This document shows, piece after piece, positions 1 through 11,732 of a stretch of 64,000 bases of DNA. The notes beneath the pieces are model-generated. The model saw only the letters and a list, made by a program, of their open reading frames with translations, was not told the DNA's origin and did not search any database. Location of the stretch: positions 3,943,501 to 4,007,500 of the forward strand of contig NC_084480.1 in the NCBI RefSeq assembly GCF_030035675.1, given 5' to 3'. Made by a program: the position numbers and the translations under genes. Within the stretch, counting starts at the first letter, position 1. Each line of letters starts with the position of its first letter. Source of the DNA: Rhineura floridana. Taxonomy: Eukaryota > Chordata > Lepidosauria > Squamata > Rhineuridae.

Positions 1-125
1 CCCATTCATCCATCTAGCTCAGTATTATCAACACTGACTGGCAGCCCTACCTGGAGATGCTGGTGATTGAACAGAAGTCCTTCTTCATGCAAAGAATGTG
101 TTCTACCACTGAGCTATGGTCCTTC
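1..125 (-). mobile_element. tRNA-derived SINE, cut by window edge
   Basis: Read on the minus strand it has a tRNA-like head (a run resembling 'gctcagtggtagaac') followed by the body 'ctgccagtcagtgttgataatactgagctagatgg'-type segment. The same family recurs about ten times in the window. The left end of the window cuts off its 3' end. Confidence 0.7.
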
Positions 126-754
126 ACTTTAAAGTGATCACTGCTGAGCAGATTTCATAATTGGATCTTATTTGGGGTACGTTTACTTCTGGCATCATTT
201 TATTTTGTTCATCCTGGGAACAGGAAAGGAATTCTTTTCGGACATTGGACCGTCCCCACCCTCCTTAAGCAGTGGGAAACTTACCCAGGCATCCTTACAG
301 CTTCTGAGATTTCAGTGGGCCTTGCCCACACTCATTAAGGAATTTCTTTGCATTCAGAAGGGCTGGAGTTTTTGTTTTGGTGAAACAATGTCTGAGATTC
401 TCAGGATGTTGAATTCTGCACCCAGTGCCACCTCCTGTGCTTTTTCTGCACTCTTGCAGATGTGCAGCACAGAGGCACACACAGTGTCCTGAAAATGGAC
501 ATATCGTCTGTTAAACAGGTGCAGGTGGAATGTGTGACCTGAATCCCACTGGTATTTGTCTTCCTTGGTGACGAGTTTGAGACAGTATTTAATAAAATGG
601 ACCCACCAGGCATAATTAGAGCTAGTTGTGCTGCCTCCTGAAGAGCAATGACTGATGGGCATCTGTTCCCCAGAGAGCAGCTGGTGGTGTTTTGCATCGA
701 TGAGATGATCAAAGCTTTTACACAGCATGTTTTAGAGGTCTCTGAATGCTTCTT
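126..754. other. Unassigned spacer
   Basis: Short open frames on both strands, none with a recognisable domain, codon pattern or splice sites. No repeat family recognised. Confidence 0.5.
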
Positions 755-1358
755 AGAATGCGCTCTACATGGGGCTGCCTTTGAAGACAGTTTGGAAACT
801 GCAGCTTGTGCAAAATGCAGCAGCCAGATTGGTAACAGGGACCAGATGGTCCAAACATATAAAACTGATTCTGGCCTTCTTGCATTGGCTGCCTATATGT
901 TTCTGAGCCGAATTCAAGGTGCTGGTTTTAACCTATAAAGCCTTACACAGCTTGGGACCACAATACCTGACGGAATGCCTCCCGTATACTACGCTCAACA
1001 TCTAAGGCCCTCCTCCAGGTGCCTACTCCGAGGGAAGCTGGGAGTCTGGCAACAAGGGAGAGGGCCTTCTCAGTGGTGGCCCCCAGATTATGGAATGATC
1101 TCCCTGATGAAGTTCGCCTGGCACCGACATTGTTATCTTTTCGGTGCCAGATCAAGACTTTCCTTTTCTCCCAGGCATTCTAACAGCATGTGCTGACCCA
1201 GGTCTTTTACCTTGCTTATCTGTGTTTCATGGTTTGAAACTTAGTATGGTTTTAAAATTGTATATTTGTTTTTAATGTTCAATGTTTTTAATTTTTGTAA
1301 ACCGCCCAGAGAGCTTTGGCTATGGGGCGGTATATAAATGTAATAATAATAATAATTT
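755..1358 (+). mobile_element. L2-clade LINE, 3' fragment
   Basis: It begins in the segment coding for the ALYVGLP and QLVQNAAARL motifs near the end of the L2 reverse-transcriptase ORF. It runs through the 'AFSVVAPKLWN' and 'LLSFRRQ-KTF-FSQAF' segments to the 3' signature 'accgcccagagagctttgg' and a TAA-type tail at about 1340-1356. Frames are broken, so this is a dead 5'-truncated copy. Confidence 0.85.
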
Positions 1359-1361
1359 CAC

Positions 1362-3074
1362 ACACACAGAGTTTTTGGCTTTCCCCTGGAGTGCATCACT
1401 TGCTTATTTATTTCAGGGATGACCATCTTCATGAGGGTCATTGTATTCTCCAAAGTCAGTAGTCTGGGAGCTGGGAGTGATTGACCACTTAGCACTAGCT
1501 CATAATCAGAACATCACAGCAATGGGGCGCATATGCATGACATATAAGTGGTGAACCCCAAAGAGAGGTGCAACACTGAAAGGGTGGATTCATTTCTTTG
1601 TACAGCTCAAGTTTTGGAAGGGGTGGTAAAGGCGCCATGGTCTATGTATGATCCAGGAAACACTAGCAGAACCAGCCCTGATTTATTCTTGGGCTGTCCC
1701 TGTGCTCAAGAAAGCTTAGTTGCATTTCAGTTGATTAAGTGATTAAATCTGCGTAGGCATTAGAACCTCATTTTGAAGACAAGGGCAAGGTTCAGTTTCA
1801 GATGATGCACTCAAGTTTTGCATCAGCATCAGCAAGACCATGCCGAAAAAGAGGTCTTCCTTCCTTTGTCCAGAATGGGGGGGGGGGTGCCTTTTCTGAG
1901 ATGTCGCTTGTGGCACCTGCAGTTTTTGTTAAGTACTTTTGCTAAAAAATATTTCCCAAGATTTTAAAATCTCCTGATCTATGAATTGGGTGGCACCTTT
2001 TTAGCCAATTAAAATATTTTAGAACTGATTAATCAAATTAATTAGTTTTAAAAAGGCATAGGCATCCTAAGTGATTTCACTGACATCTGCCCCACTGAGA
2101 TCGGGCCCTCATGTCCAGTTGCTCAAGGCAGCTTACAACCATGAACAGAGAAAACAATAAGATGCAATTCCAGTATAACCAGCCAGTTGTCATTCTCTGA
2201 GTTGCGTGGAGCTGTTTGTTCCAGAGGCATCAACGACCTGGTGGTGCTCTGGGCTGGCACCAGCTGTCTACAACCTCAGGGGATGGGGATAGACAGGTAG
2301 ACAGCCCTGCCTCTGGATAAGTAATCACAGCTCCCTCCCAAATTTATTGTAATTAGGGTTGTATTGAAATGTTGTCTTTGAGTAGACACTTTACACTGAA
2401 TTCCAGAATCCCAAGGGCCCCTGAAAACCAGTTTGGCTTGGCACCATTTCCCCCCTCAGTATTCACTGCAGAAAGGCTGGATCTGTGTTTTCTAGTTCCA
2501 TCCTGGATGCCCCCACCCCTACTGAGCACACACCATTGCCAAACCCACTTTTAAAAGTCCAGACAATCTGGAACCTCTGCTTCTTGTGGCTTTTCCAAAC
2601 CCACTCCCATTGCTGGGAAATTCTAACCACTTAGTGAGGATTTATCCTGGTCTCCTTTTTTGTGATATCGACAAACATTCTGCTTGATGCAAGGTTGTGC
2701 CAGAGCTCATGACTTTGGAACTTTAACTCAGCTGCCCTCACTACAGCTGGTGTGAGTTTTGGAAACAAACAGTAAGTGTATGCTGTAAGAAACTGACATG
2801 TTAAAGCTGTTTTAGCAGACAACACAGATTTGAATTTTTTTTGCAGCACTTGACAGTCAAACAGATTTACTGTGGCATGAGCTGACCTCGTTGGACGTGC
2901 CAGGGCATTTTTTTTGCATTGGATGAATTAGGCTCTTGCCTACAACATCACATAGCACAATAAAGATATGTCAGAGGCTGGCTGGCTAAAGCCTCGCCTA
3001 ACACAAATGGCAGAATGAAGTGATTGAACAGGTTTGTGCAACCACTTCTGTGCTGGATCCTTGCCCTTCTTGGC
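1362..3074. other. Unassigned spacer
   Basis: AT-rich unique-looking DNA with a G homopolymer near 1876-1886 and a short stretch at about 2130-2165 resembling a reversed LINE 3' end. Short frames only; no gene signal seen. Confidence 0.5.
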
Positions 3075-4690
3075 TAATAAAAGCTAGCAGGGATGGAACA
3101 GCCGGCTGGGCCAGGGAGGTGATTAATGCCTCTCTGTAAGAGGGGGTGGTCCCTGGCTGCCTGAAAGAGGCAGTAGTGAGACCACTCCTGAAGACACCCT
3201 CCCTGGACCCAGAAAATCTTAATAACTATAGGCCAGTAGCAAATGTTCCATTCCTGGGCAAGGTCCTGGAACAAATGGTTGCGGGCCAGCTCCAGACACT
3301 CTTGGATGAGACCGATTATCTGGATCCATTTCAGTCGGGTTTCAGGTCTGGTTTTGGCACACAAACAGCCTTGGTCACCCTGTATGATGACCTTTGTTGG
3401 GAGAGAGACAGGAGGGGTGTGACTCTGCTGATTCTCCTTGATCTCTCAGTGGCTTTCGATACCATCGACCATGGTATCCTTCTGGGGAGACTGGCTGAGT
3501 TGGGAGTGGGAGGTACTGCATTGCAGTGGTTCCCCTCCTACTTGGCAGGTTGCCTCCAGAAGGTGGTGCTTGGGGAACATTGCTCGGCACCTGGACTCTC
3601 CAGTATGGGGTTCCGCAGTGGTCAGTTCTGTCCCCCATGCTGTTCAACATCTACATGAAACCGTTGGGTGCCGTCATCTGGAGCTTTGGAGTGAGTTGCC
3701 ATCAGTATGCTGATGACACGCAGCTCTTCCTTTTCATCTTCTTCAGGTGAGGCTGTCAATGTGCTGAACCAGTGCCTGGCTGCGACAATGGACTGGATGA
3801 GGGCTAATAAACTGAGGCTCAATTCAGACAAGGCTGAGATGCTGCTAGTGGGTGGTTCTTCTGACCAGATGGTGGATGTCCAACCTGTTCTGGATGGGGT
3901 TGCACTCTCCCTGAAGGAGCAGGTTCGTAGCTTGGGGGTTCTCCTAGAATCATCTCTGTCACTTGAGGCTCAGGTAGCCTCGGTGGCACGGAGTGCCTTC
4001 TGCCAACTTCGGTTGGTGGCCCAACTATCTTCCTATCTGTACAGGGATAACCTGGCTTCAGTTGTCCATGCTCTGGTAACCTCTAAATTAGATTACTGCA
4101 ATGCACTCTACGTGGGGCTGCCTTTGAAGACGGTTCAGAAACTGCAGCTTGTGCAAAATGCAGCGGCCAGACTGGTAACAGGGACCAGACGGTCCAAACA
4201 TATAAAACCGATTCTGGCCTGCTTGCCTGTATGTTTCTGACCTCGATTCAAGGTCCTGGTTTTGACCTATAAAGCCTTACATGGCTTGGAACCACAATAG
4301 CTGATGAAACGCCTCTCCCAATACGAACCCACCCATACACTACGTTCAAGATCAAAGGCTCTCCTCTGGGTGCCTACTCCAAGGGAAGCTCGGAGGATGG
4401 CAACAAGGAAGAGGGCCTTCTCAGTGGTGGCCCCCAAATTATGGAATGATGTGTTTGACGAGGTGCGCCTGGCGCCAACACTGTTATCTTTTCGGCGCCA
4501 GGTCAAGACTTTCCTCTTCTCCCAGGCATTTTAGCATGTGTTTTATATTGTTTTAAATTTTTAAATTGTAATTGTTTTTTAAAATATGTGTTTTAAATTG
4601 TATGTTTGTTTTAATGTTTTTGATTGCTGTAAACCACCCAGAGAGCTTCGGCTATGGGGCGGTATACAAGTGCAAGTGCAATAGATAAAT
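3075..4690 (+). mobile_element. L2-clade LINE with reverse-transcriptase remnant
   Basis: The longest L2 copy in the window. It codes for [20 protein letters not shown] (about 3208-3270), then [31 protein letters not shown], and in another frame [16 protein letters not shown] and the catalytic YADDTQLF (about 3705-3735). The C-terminal part follows in the frame 3707-4240. At least two frame changes (near 3600 and 3740) break it. The 3' end 'ccacccagagagcttcgg' plus simple tail lies at 4634-4690. The endonuclease region is missing, so it is 5'-truncated. Confidence 0.9.
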
Positions 4691-4821
4691 TGTGGGCTGG
4701 AAGAATCCTGAGCAGGCAGAATGCACACTGCTACGTTAGGCAGCTGGGTGGCTAGGGATCACATTCTGAATGCTCCCCTACTTTAAAATAAAATGAAGAT
4801 CTGAACAGGGTGGTTCACAAC

Positions 4822-4992
4822 TAGGGTTGCCAGGCTCACGGCCTGAGACTGATCCTGTATCTTTAGGAGAAGAGAAAGTCAGCCAAGTGCAGGTTTTCTT
4901 GCAACACTGTAATGGGAAAAACCACAAGGTGGCATTCTCCCTTCCCCCTGCACAACTTTTAAAGACACAGAAGACCTCTTGGAGGCTGGGCC
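4822..4992 (+). mobile_element. hAT-like MITE, right end missing
   Basis: Starts with 'tagggttgccaggctca' and matches the left two thirds of the complete element at 7244-7491, then diverges after 'cttggaggctg'. A 25-bp scrap of BovB 3' sequence ('gatctgaacagggtggttca') sits immediately before it. Confidence 0.7.
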
Positions 4993-5655
4993 CAGGTGCC
5001 AAAACACTTTCATCCTCCATGCCAACTGTAACCTCTTGGAAGCATTTCTTATGCACTCTCTGGAACCAACAAGTTCCTTGCTTGTTTGTTTAGCAACTTG
5101 GCTGACATCAGACTGCACATCCTAAACACCACAGCTGCAGTCCTATGTAACCTTTTCCTGGGGATGTGTTATTGCAATCAGTGGGATTTACTTCTAAGTG
5201 GATAAACAAAGGGGTTGGGCTCCTGCACTCCTCCCCTCTGACCTGGACTGTATCTTGTCCAAAATTCCTGATTAGATTTCTAAAGTTGCCAGTTCTCAGC
5301 ATGCTTATTAGCACTTCCCTATGCTTTTCCACAGCCCCTGCTGCTGGGAGACCTCTGCTATTTGCGAGACATTGAAAATGCCCTTCGCTTATTAAGACAA
5401 TCCACTTTTGAGAGTTCACTTTTGGGTGCACATTTGTCCATAGCCTGTTTTGAACTACTGGTTAGACTTCCATTTAAAATAAAACATACAAAATTTAACA
5501 AACATTGTGATTCCTCTTCTGCATCACCTTGAAAAGTCATCTTAAAACTTTCAAAAGTCTTTCTCTACATCTGGAAGATCACTGGACTCATATCTGGTGA
5601 GTGTTCAGGGGGGTTAACTCCTTTTGGGACTACAGGAATTTCAAGGCCAGTATTT
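4993..5655. other. Spacer with one short dispersed repeat
   Basis: About 5130-5205 resembles a short dispersed repeat (a 'gcagtcctatg' head, then 'cagtgggatttacttctaag') also seen near 47.5-47.7 and 57.63-57.70 kb. The rest shows no recognised gene or repeat. Confidence 0.4.
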
Positions 5656-6325
5656 GTTGTTATGTGCCTTCAAGTCTATTATGATTTATGGCGACCCTAT
5701 AAATCAGTGACTTCCAAGAGCATCTGTCATGAACCACCCTGTTCAGATCTTGGAAGTTCAGGTCTGTGGCTTCCTTTATGGAATCAATCCATTTCTTATT
5801 TGGCCTTCTTCTTTTTCTACTTCCTTCTGTTTTTCCCAGCATTATTGTCTTTTCTAGTGAATCATGTCTTCTCATTATGTGTCCAAAGTGTGATAACCTC
5901 AGTTTCATCATTTTAGCTTCTAGTGATAGTTCTGGTTTAATTTGTTCTAACATCCAATTATTTGCCATTTTTGTGGTACATGGTATGTGCAAAGCTCTCC
6001 TCCAACACCACATTTCAAATGAGTTGATTTTTCTCTTATTCGCCTTTTTCACTGTCCAACTTTCACATCCATACAGGAATACCATAGTCTGAATGATCCT
6101 GACTTTGGTGTTCAGTGATACATCTTTGCATTTGAGGACATTTTCTAGTTCTCTCACAGCTGCCCTCCCCAGTCCTAGCCTTCTTCTAATTTCTTGACTA
6201 TTGTCTCCATTTTGGTTAATGACTGTGCCGAGGTATTGATATTCCTTGACAAGTTCAATGTCCTCACTGTCAACTTTAAAGTTACATAAATCTTCTGTTT
6301 CAAAGCATATCCACTCATTGGTCTA
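5656..6325 (-). mobile_element. RTE/BovB LINE, C-terminal and 3' end
   Basis: The minus strand codes for the BovB C-terminus: GCESWTVKKANKRKINSFE, MWCWRRALHIP, LSHFGHIMRRHDSLEKTIML and GKTEGSRKRRRPNKKWIDSI. The frame from about 6320 to 5660 is largely open (upstream part reads EYQYLGTVINQNGD). The 3' end shows the squamate BovB signature (on plus 'gttgttatgtgccttcaag', then 'tggcgaccctat'). 5'-truncated; polymerase core absent. Confidence 0.9.
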
Positions 6326-6533
6326 TGCAGTAAAATAAGCACGTATGCAATTGCCACATGTGACAATTTTCTGGCTTGCATATATATATATGCATGCTAT
6401 CTGTATAGAAAATTCACCCCATTTGAAACAGCTCTAAAGTTCAAGGCATTTTTGGTTAGGCATCAGTGGGCCCTTGTTACTGTGCTATCTCAGCATGAGT
6501 GAGATTGCTACAGTACAGGAGGTTCGATTAGAT

Positions 6534-6656
6534 CAGCCTTCCCCAACCTGGTGCCCTCCAGATGTTTTGGACTACAGCTCCCATCAGCCTTTGCTGCCCG
6601 GACTGATGGGAGGTGTAGGACAAAACATCTGAAAGGCGCCAGGTTGGGGAAGGCTG
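6534..6656. mobile_element. Palindromic hAT MITE with 8-bp target duplication
   Basis: The termini are perfect inverted repeats: 'cagccttccccaacctgg' at 6534-6551 and its complement at 6639-6656. The whole 123 bp folds back around 'ctcccatcag'. Flanks gattagat (6526-6533) and cattagat (6657-6664) are an 8-bp duplication with one mismatch, as expected for hAT. Diverged relatives lie at 17.4, 20.1, 24.7, 25.0, 43.4, 51.7 and 53.6 kb. Confidence 0.85.
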
Positions 6657-6664
6657 CATTAGAT

Positions 6665-7235
6665 ATTCTCTTTGAGTCCTTTCCCTTTTTTTCATTTAAT
6701 AGTTTCATTAATTTAACTCCATCTCCCCACCCCATTTTTAAAAAAGCCCCTTAATGAACAAAGATGAAAGAACAGCCTATTTCATAGTGATAATCTCCCT
6801 GCTCATTTATCAGAATCTTTTAAGGAAAGATCAAGGCCTCTCAGAAATCTCTTGCAGAACAATTATGAGTATTTTTCCCTTCCTTGAATTTCACTTGTGC
6901 TTAAAATGTGGAAAACCTCTTGAGGTTTGCTGTGGCGGGAAGACATAACAAGAGAGTTCAGGACCCTGGACACGGAACAGCAGCTGGGAGAGGAAGGCAA
7001 TTCACAAAAGGACCACCATGTAACGTACAGTTGGGTCGGGGTGTGTGTGTCCTTGCAGAGAGTGGCTGCCAATAGTTACAGAACACAACAGCTGATTTCT
7101 GGGACTGATTTTCAGTCAGGCTGAAAAGTTGGAATATGTTACCCTGAAGTTCCAAAATTTTCCGTTTTCAATGCTCTGGTATCATTATTAACAACACTTA
7201 TAAATCACCTGCAATTTTCTAAGAACTGTGCCTAT
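6665..7235. other. Unassigned spacer
   Basis: AT-rich DNA with short frames only; no repeat or gene recognised. Confidence 0.4.
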
Positions 7236-7243
7236 ATTAAAGC

Positions 7244-7491
7244 TAGGGTTGCCAGGCTCAGGGCCTGAGACTGATCCTGTATCTTTAAGAGAACAGAAAA
7301 TTCAGCCAAGTGCAGGTTTTCCTGCAACAGTGTAATGGGAAAAACCACAAGGTGGACTTCTCCCTTCCCCCTGCACAACTTTTAAAGATACAGAAGACCT
7401 CTTGGAGGCTGCAACCAACCTGCACTTGGCTGAATTTTCTCTTCTCTTAAAGATACTGAATCATTCTCAGGTCCTGAGCTTGGCAACCCTA
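7244..7491. mobile_element. Complete hAT MITE with perfect 8-bp target duplication
   Basis: 248 bp with near-palindromic ends, 'tagggttgccaggctca' on the left and 'gcttggcaaccct' on the right. The identical 8-bp sequence attaaagc flanks it at 7236-7243 and 7492-7499. Inner arms repeat 'cttggctgaattttctcttc' in inverted orientation. There is no coding capacity, so it must have used a hAT transposase in trans. A truncated sister copy is at 4822-4992. Confidence 0.9.
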
Positions 7492-7698
7492 ATTAAAGCA
7501 GGAGTGAGCAGACGTCAGATTTCTCAGACCTATTTTTTTTCTTTTACCAGAACTCCAAGATCTACCAGTGAGAGCAACAGTTGTGCCTAGGCCTGACCTG
7601 GTACCAGCCACAGAGTTTGGGAGGATGAACCAGTCACTCCACAGGCCTAGGGTTTGAGGAGCAGGCAAGGCCTCCTGGAACCAGCACTGAGGATCCCC

Positions 7699-10637
7699 TT
7701 GAGATGCTGTTTGTTTGTTTGTTTGTTTGTTTATAATTTTTATTCAAATTTTTCCAAAAACAAACAAAACAAAGTCAAAAAAACATAACAATACAACAAC
7801 AAAAAATAAAAATAAAATAGTTGACTTCCGATTTGTCACAGATCAGCTATAAGTATATAATATACATCAAACCTGTCCCTTAATATATACATACAGAATC
7901 CCTTTTCTCCATAGGCTGTCTTAGTTAATCGTCAAATCCCAGTATCATCATTTTATTTTGAGCTTTCAACAAAAAGTCTAAGAGAGGCTTCCATTCCTTA
8001 AGAAATGTATCTGTCGATTTTTCTCTAAGTAAACATGTCAATTTATCCATTTCTACTAAGTCCATTAATTTCAATAGCCATTCTTCCATTGTTGGTGTTG
8101 ATTCCATTTTCCACTTTTGTGCATATAATAATCTTGCTGCCGTAATCATATATAATATTATTCTTCCATATTTCTTTTCTATTTGTTTATCCATAAAACC
8201 CAATAAAAAAAATTCTGGTTTTGACTGAATATTTATCTTTAGAATTTTTTGCATCTTCCTACCTATCTGTGCCCAAAATGATTTTGCCTTTTTACATAAC
8301 CACCACATATGATAAAATGATCCTTCTTGTTGTTTACATTTCCAACAAACATTAGAAACATTACTATACATTTTTGACAACTTTTCTGGAGTCATGTACC
8401 AACGGTACATCATTTTATAAAAATTTTCTTTAAGATTATAGCATAGTGTAAATTTCAAACCTTTTTTCCACATATTTTCCCATTGATCCATTTGTATATT
8501 ATAACCAAAATTTTTTGCCCACTTTACCATACACTCTTTTACTTGTTCTTCCTCCATATCCATTTTCAATAAGAGTTTATACATTTTCGCAATTATATTT
8601 TCATCATTTGTACACAGTCCTATTTCAAAATCAGATTTACTTATTTCAAACCCATACATTTTCTTGTCCATTTTATATCTTTCTAACAATTGTAAATAGG
8701 CAAACCATTGAAAACTATATCCTTCCTTTGTCAGTTGTTCTCTCTCTTTCATTGTATATTCTCCATGTACATTTTCTAATAGTTCTTGATAAGTTAACCA
8801 TTTCTCTTTTCCAGCCATTTCTCTTCTATAAAACGCTTCTTGACTTGAGACACATAATGGTATTTTCGAATAAAACCTTGGTTTATATCTATTCCATATT
8901 TTCAGCAGAGGACGTCTTATAAAATGATTGTTAAAGTCTACATTTACTTTTACTTTGTCATACCATAGATATCCATGCCATCCCCACTTCAAATTATGGC
9001 CCTCCAAATCCAATAGTCTTTTATTCCTTAATAAGATCCATTCCTTTATCCAGACTAGACAGCAGGCAGCAAAATAAAGTCTCAGATTTGGTAATCCCAG
9101 TCCTCCTCTTTCTTTGGCATCTTGTAGTAATTTAAATTTGACTCTTGGTTTTTTTCCTTGCCATACAAATTTAGAGATATCTTTTTGCCATTGTTTAAAA
9201 GGTAAATCAGAGGATATTACAGGTATTGTTTGAAACAAAAACATCATTCTCGGTAATACATTCATTTTTATCACAGATATTCTACCCATTAATGACAGTT
9301 GTAGTTTATCCCATTTTAGCAAGTCTTTCTTAATCTCTGTCCATAATTTTTCATAATTATTATGAAACAACTTTGAATTTTTATTTGTCATAATGATACC
9401 TAAATATTTCAACTTTTTCTCTATTGTAAAATGTGTCTTGTCCATTAACTCTTTCTGTTCCCTTAAAGTTAAATTTTTCACCAACATCTTTGTTTTTTGA
9501 TTGTTGATCTTAAATCCTGCTAACGGTCCAAATTCTTTTAATTTGTCCATCAATACATTAATTCCTTCCAAAGGATTTTCTAGTACAATTATCAAATCAT
9601 CAGCAAATGCTCTCAATTTATATTCTTCTTTTTTTATCTTTAATCCCGAAATTCTTTTATCTTGCCTTATATCTCTAAGCAGCACTTCTAAGACCAGAAT
9701 AAATAAAAGAGGAGATAAAGGACATCCCTGTCTTGTACCCTTTTGTATTTCACATGAATCCGTTAAATCTCCGTTAACAATTATCTGAGCCTTCTGAGAT
9801 GTATAAATCGATCTAATCCATTTTATAAAATTGTCTCCAAAATCCATTTGCTCCAAAACCTGAAACATAAATTTCCAATTCAAATTATCAAATGCTTTTT
9901 CAGCATCTAAAAAAATCAAAGCTGCTTGTTTATCATTTCGTTGTTCTAAATATTCCAAGACATTCAAGACATTCCTGACGTTATCACGTAATTGTCTTTT
10001 AGGTAAAAACCCTGATTGATCTTCCTGAATAAATTGTTGCAATATTATTTTCAATCTTTCTGCCAAGATCATTGTAAAAATTTTATAGTCATTATTCAAT
10101 AGAGATATTGGTCGATAATTTTTTGTTTTAGTTAAATCTTGCTCCTCTTTAGGTATTAATGTTATATTAGCATTTTTCCAACTATCCGGTATCTTTCCCT
10201 CTTGCAAAATAAGATTCATTGTAGACTGTAAAGGTAGTAAGAGTTCTTCCTCCAAACATTTATAATACATTGCAGATAACCCATCTGGTCCTGGTGCCTT
10301 TCCTAATTTAATTTTGTTTATAGCTTCAGATATCTCTCTTAACGTAATAGGGCCATTAATAGCTTGTCTCTGAAAGTCTGTAATTTTAGGCAAATTCTGT
10401 TTAGATATATACTCTTCTATTTTTTCAGATGGAATTTCCTGACATTTGTACAATGTTGAATAATATTGATGAAAAATCTTTTTAATTTTTACATTATCTG
10501 TCAACGTCTCATCTCCTTCTTGTATCTTTAAAATGATATTTTTTGACGTTCTTTTCTTAATTTATATGCTAACCATTTCCCAGGTTTATTTGCAAATTCA
10601 AAAGTCCTTTGTTTAGCAAAATTGAGATGCTGTTTGT
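7699..10637 (-). mobile_element. L1 LINE, 5'-truncated, with perfect 16-bp target duplication
   Basis: The element reads on the minus strand. The 16-bp sequence ttgagatgctgtttgt occurs at 7699-7714 and 10622-10637 and bounds it exactly. The 3' end (left side) has a (TTTG)n-type tail at 7709-7731, an AATAAA-like signal and a 3' UTR of about 200 bp. The body carries the ORF2 polymerase and C-terminal region. The 5' part (ORF1 and the endonuclease) is absent, as expected from incomplete target-primed reverse transcription. The perfect duplication and long open frame mark a recent insertion. Confidence 0.95.
7925..10504 (-). CDS. L1 ORF2 reverse transcriptase, partial (859 codons open)
   Basis: L1 ORF2p nicks DNA and copies its own RNA at the nick; this copy keeps the polymerase but not the endonuclease. 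Visible motifs, counted from the first codon of the open frame: KAPGPDGL at about 69-76, NYRPISLL at 129-136, FLDAEKAFDNLNW at 198-210, GTRQGCPLSPLLF at 256-268 and the catalytic AFADDLII at 299-306. Near the C-terminus is a zinc-knuckle-like CWKC...H....C cluster, as in other L1 ORF2 proteins. The frame starts at a TTG and has no real start codon. Upstream, L1-like coding (FAKQRTFEFANKPGKWLAYK) continues in the same element to about 10620 but is interrupted, so this is a truncated, non-autonomous remnant. No stop interrupts the 2.58 kb, which implies youth. It is a transposon ORF, not a host gene. Confidence 0.93.
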   Translation of the reverse strand: MTDNVKIKKIFHQYYSTLYKCQEIPSEKIEEYISKQNLPKITDFQRQAINGPITLREISEAINKIKLGKAPGPDGLSAMYYKCLEEELLLPLQSTMNLILQEGKIPDSWKNANITLIPKEEQDLTKTKNYRPISLLNNDYKIFTMILAERLKIILQQFIQEDQSGFLPKRQLRDNVRNVLNVLEYLEQRNDKQAALIFLDAEKAFDNLNWKFMFQVLEQMDFGDNFIKWIRSIYTSQKAQIIVNGDLTDSCEIQKGTRQGCPLSPLLFILVLEVLLRDIRQDKRISGLKIKKEEYKLRAFADDLIIVLENPLEGINVLMDKLKEFGPLAGFKINNQKTKMLVKNLTLREQKELMDKTHFTIEKKLKYLGIIMTNKNSKLFHNNYEKLWTEIKKDLLKWDKLQLSLMGRISVIKMNVLPRMMFLFQTIPVISSDLPFKQWQKDISKFVWQGKKPRVKFKLLQDAKERGGLGLPNLRLYFAACCLVWIKEWILLRNKRLLDLEGHNLKWGWHGYLWYDKVKVNVDFNNHFIRRPLLKIWNRYKPRFYSKIPLCVSSQEAFYRREMAGKEKWLTYQELLENVHGEYTMKEREQLTKEGYSFQWFAYLQLLERYKMDKKMYGFEISKSDFEIGLCTNDENIIAKMYKLLLKMDMEEEQVKECMVKWAKNFGYNIQMDQWENMWKKGLKFTLCYNLKENFYKMMYRWYMTPEKLSKMYSNVSNVCWKCKQQEGSFYHMWWLCKKAKSFWAQIGRKMQKILKINIQSKPEFFLLGFMDKQIEKKYGRIILYMITAARLLYAQKWKMESTPTMEEWLLKLMDLVEMDKLTCLLREKSTDTFLKEWKPLLDFLLKAQNKMMILGFDD

Positions 10638-11732
10638 GTTGGAATGTATGAGGTTCAACTCCAGCTTGGTGGGTTGAGGCTGCATGGGGGTTAATAAGGG
10701 TAGCTAGAGAGAGCTAGACCTCTTGCTGGTTAAAGGTGGGATATGTAGAATAACTCTTTTTGGTAGGTGGGGGAGAGGGTCTGGTAAACAGCTGGCCTCC
10801 TGGAGCCAAGGATGCCGGTACAAGAGATATTTAGGAATACATTTTCCCATAGCTGCAAGTGTATAGAGCTCCTTTCTTCTGGGGGGGGGGATGCCTGTGC
10901 TGGGTTAATGGGGTGCATGGCTTTAAGTATTGATTTTAGAAAGAATGAGAACACACTTTTCTCTTTTGGCATCTCTCCATGCCTGGGGTTGGGGTATTTA
11001 AATAAACAAGGTTTTATTTTTATTTTTTAAACTTTTTGTGAAATGTACTATCACCCACTCTGAGCTTCTGAAACAGGGAAGTATTTAAGGCCGGAGAAAT
11101 AATAGAATCATACAGTTGGAATGAGCCTCAAAGGTGCAGAAAATCCATTGCTTGATAGCCATTCTAACTGCAAGCGCTTTGCAAAACAGATAAACAAATA
11201 GCCATTTTTGTAGCAGGTGTAACGGTCAGCTGAAAGCAATTTTGCTTCCACGGAGCAAATGCATCCTGGATTATACAAAGGAGCCACCACTGTTTCAGGA
11301 CCATTATCTTCTGAGAGACCAGCTTACTCAACAGGCAATCTCTTTTTGCCAATGGAATCCTCCTGTGGACACAAACATAGTTCGAGCCCGTTTGACAGAA
11401 ATGCCACCAGCTTTATCCATCATGCAATTTTGGTTCCACCCAGCAGATGGCAGAGTTGATGCAACGTCCAATAATATGAATAGCTTTGTAGGGTTCTCCC
11501 CCATCACCCCACCCCCACCCTCCAGGATTCCCCAGCACCCACCCACCCAGGAGCCTACTGGATAAATTCACTGACGATGGTGACCCACCCTGGTCTTGAT
11601 GGCTAGTGGTGAGATACAATCTGCCATCGAATAGGAAATTAGAACCTGCCTTCTAGTGGACATGTTATCAGCCCCTTCTGACATAAAACTATTGTTTTTG
11701 AAATGTTCATATGGGTAGGGAAATTATATCAT
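10638..11732. other. Unassigned spacer
   Basis: Contains a short CR1-tail-like scrap at about 11100-11135 ('tagaatcatacagttggaa') and a G-run near 10880. Frames such as the 107-codon one at 11242-11565 show no domain or convincing splice sites. Confidence 0.4.

Noticed and set aside
8515-9788. Plus-strand frames of 135 and 95 codons
   Set aside because: Antisense shadows of the L1 polymerase frame.
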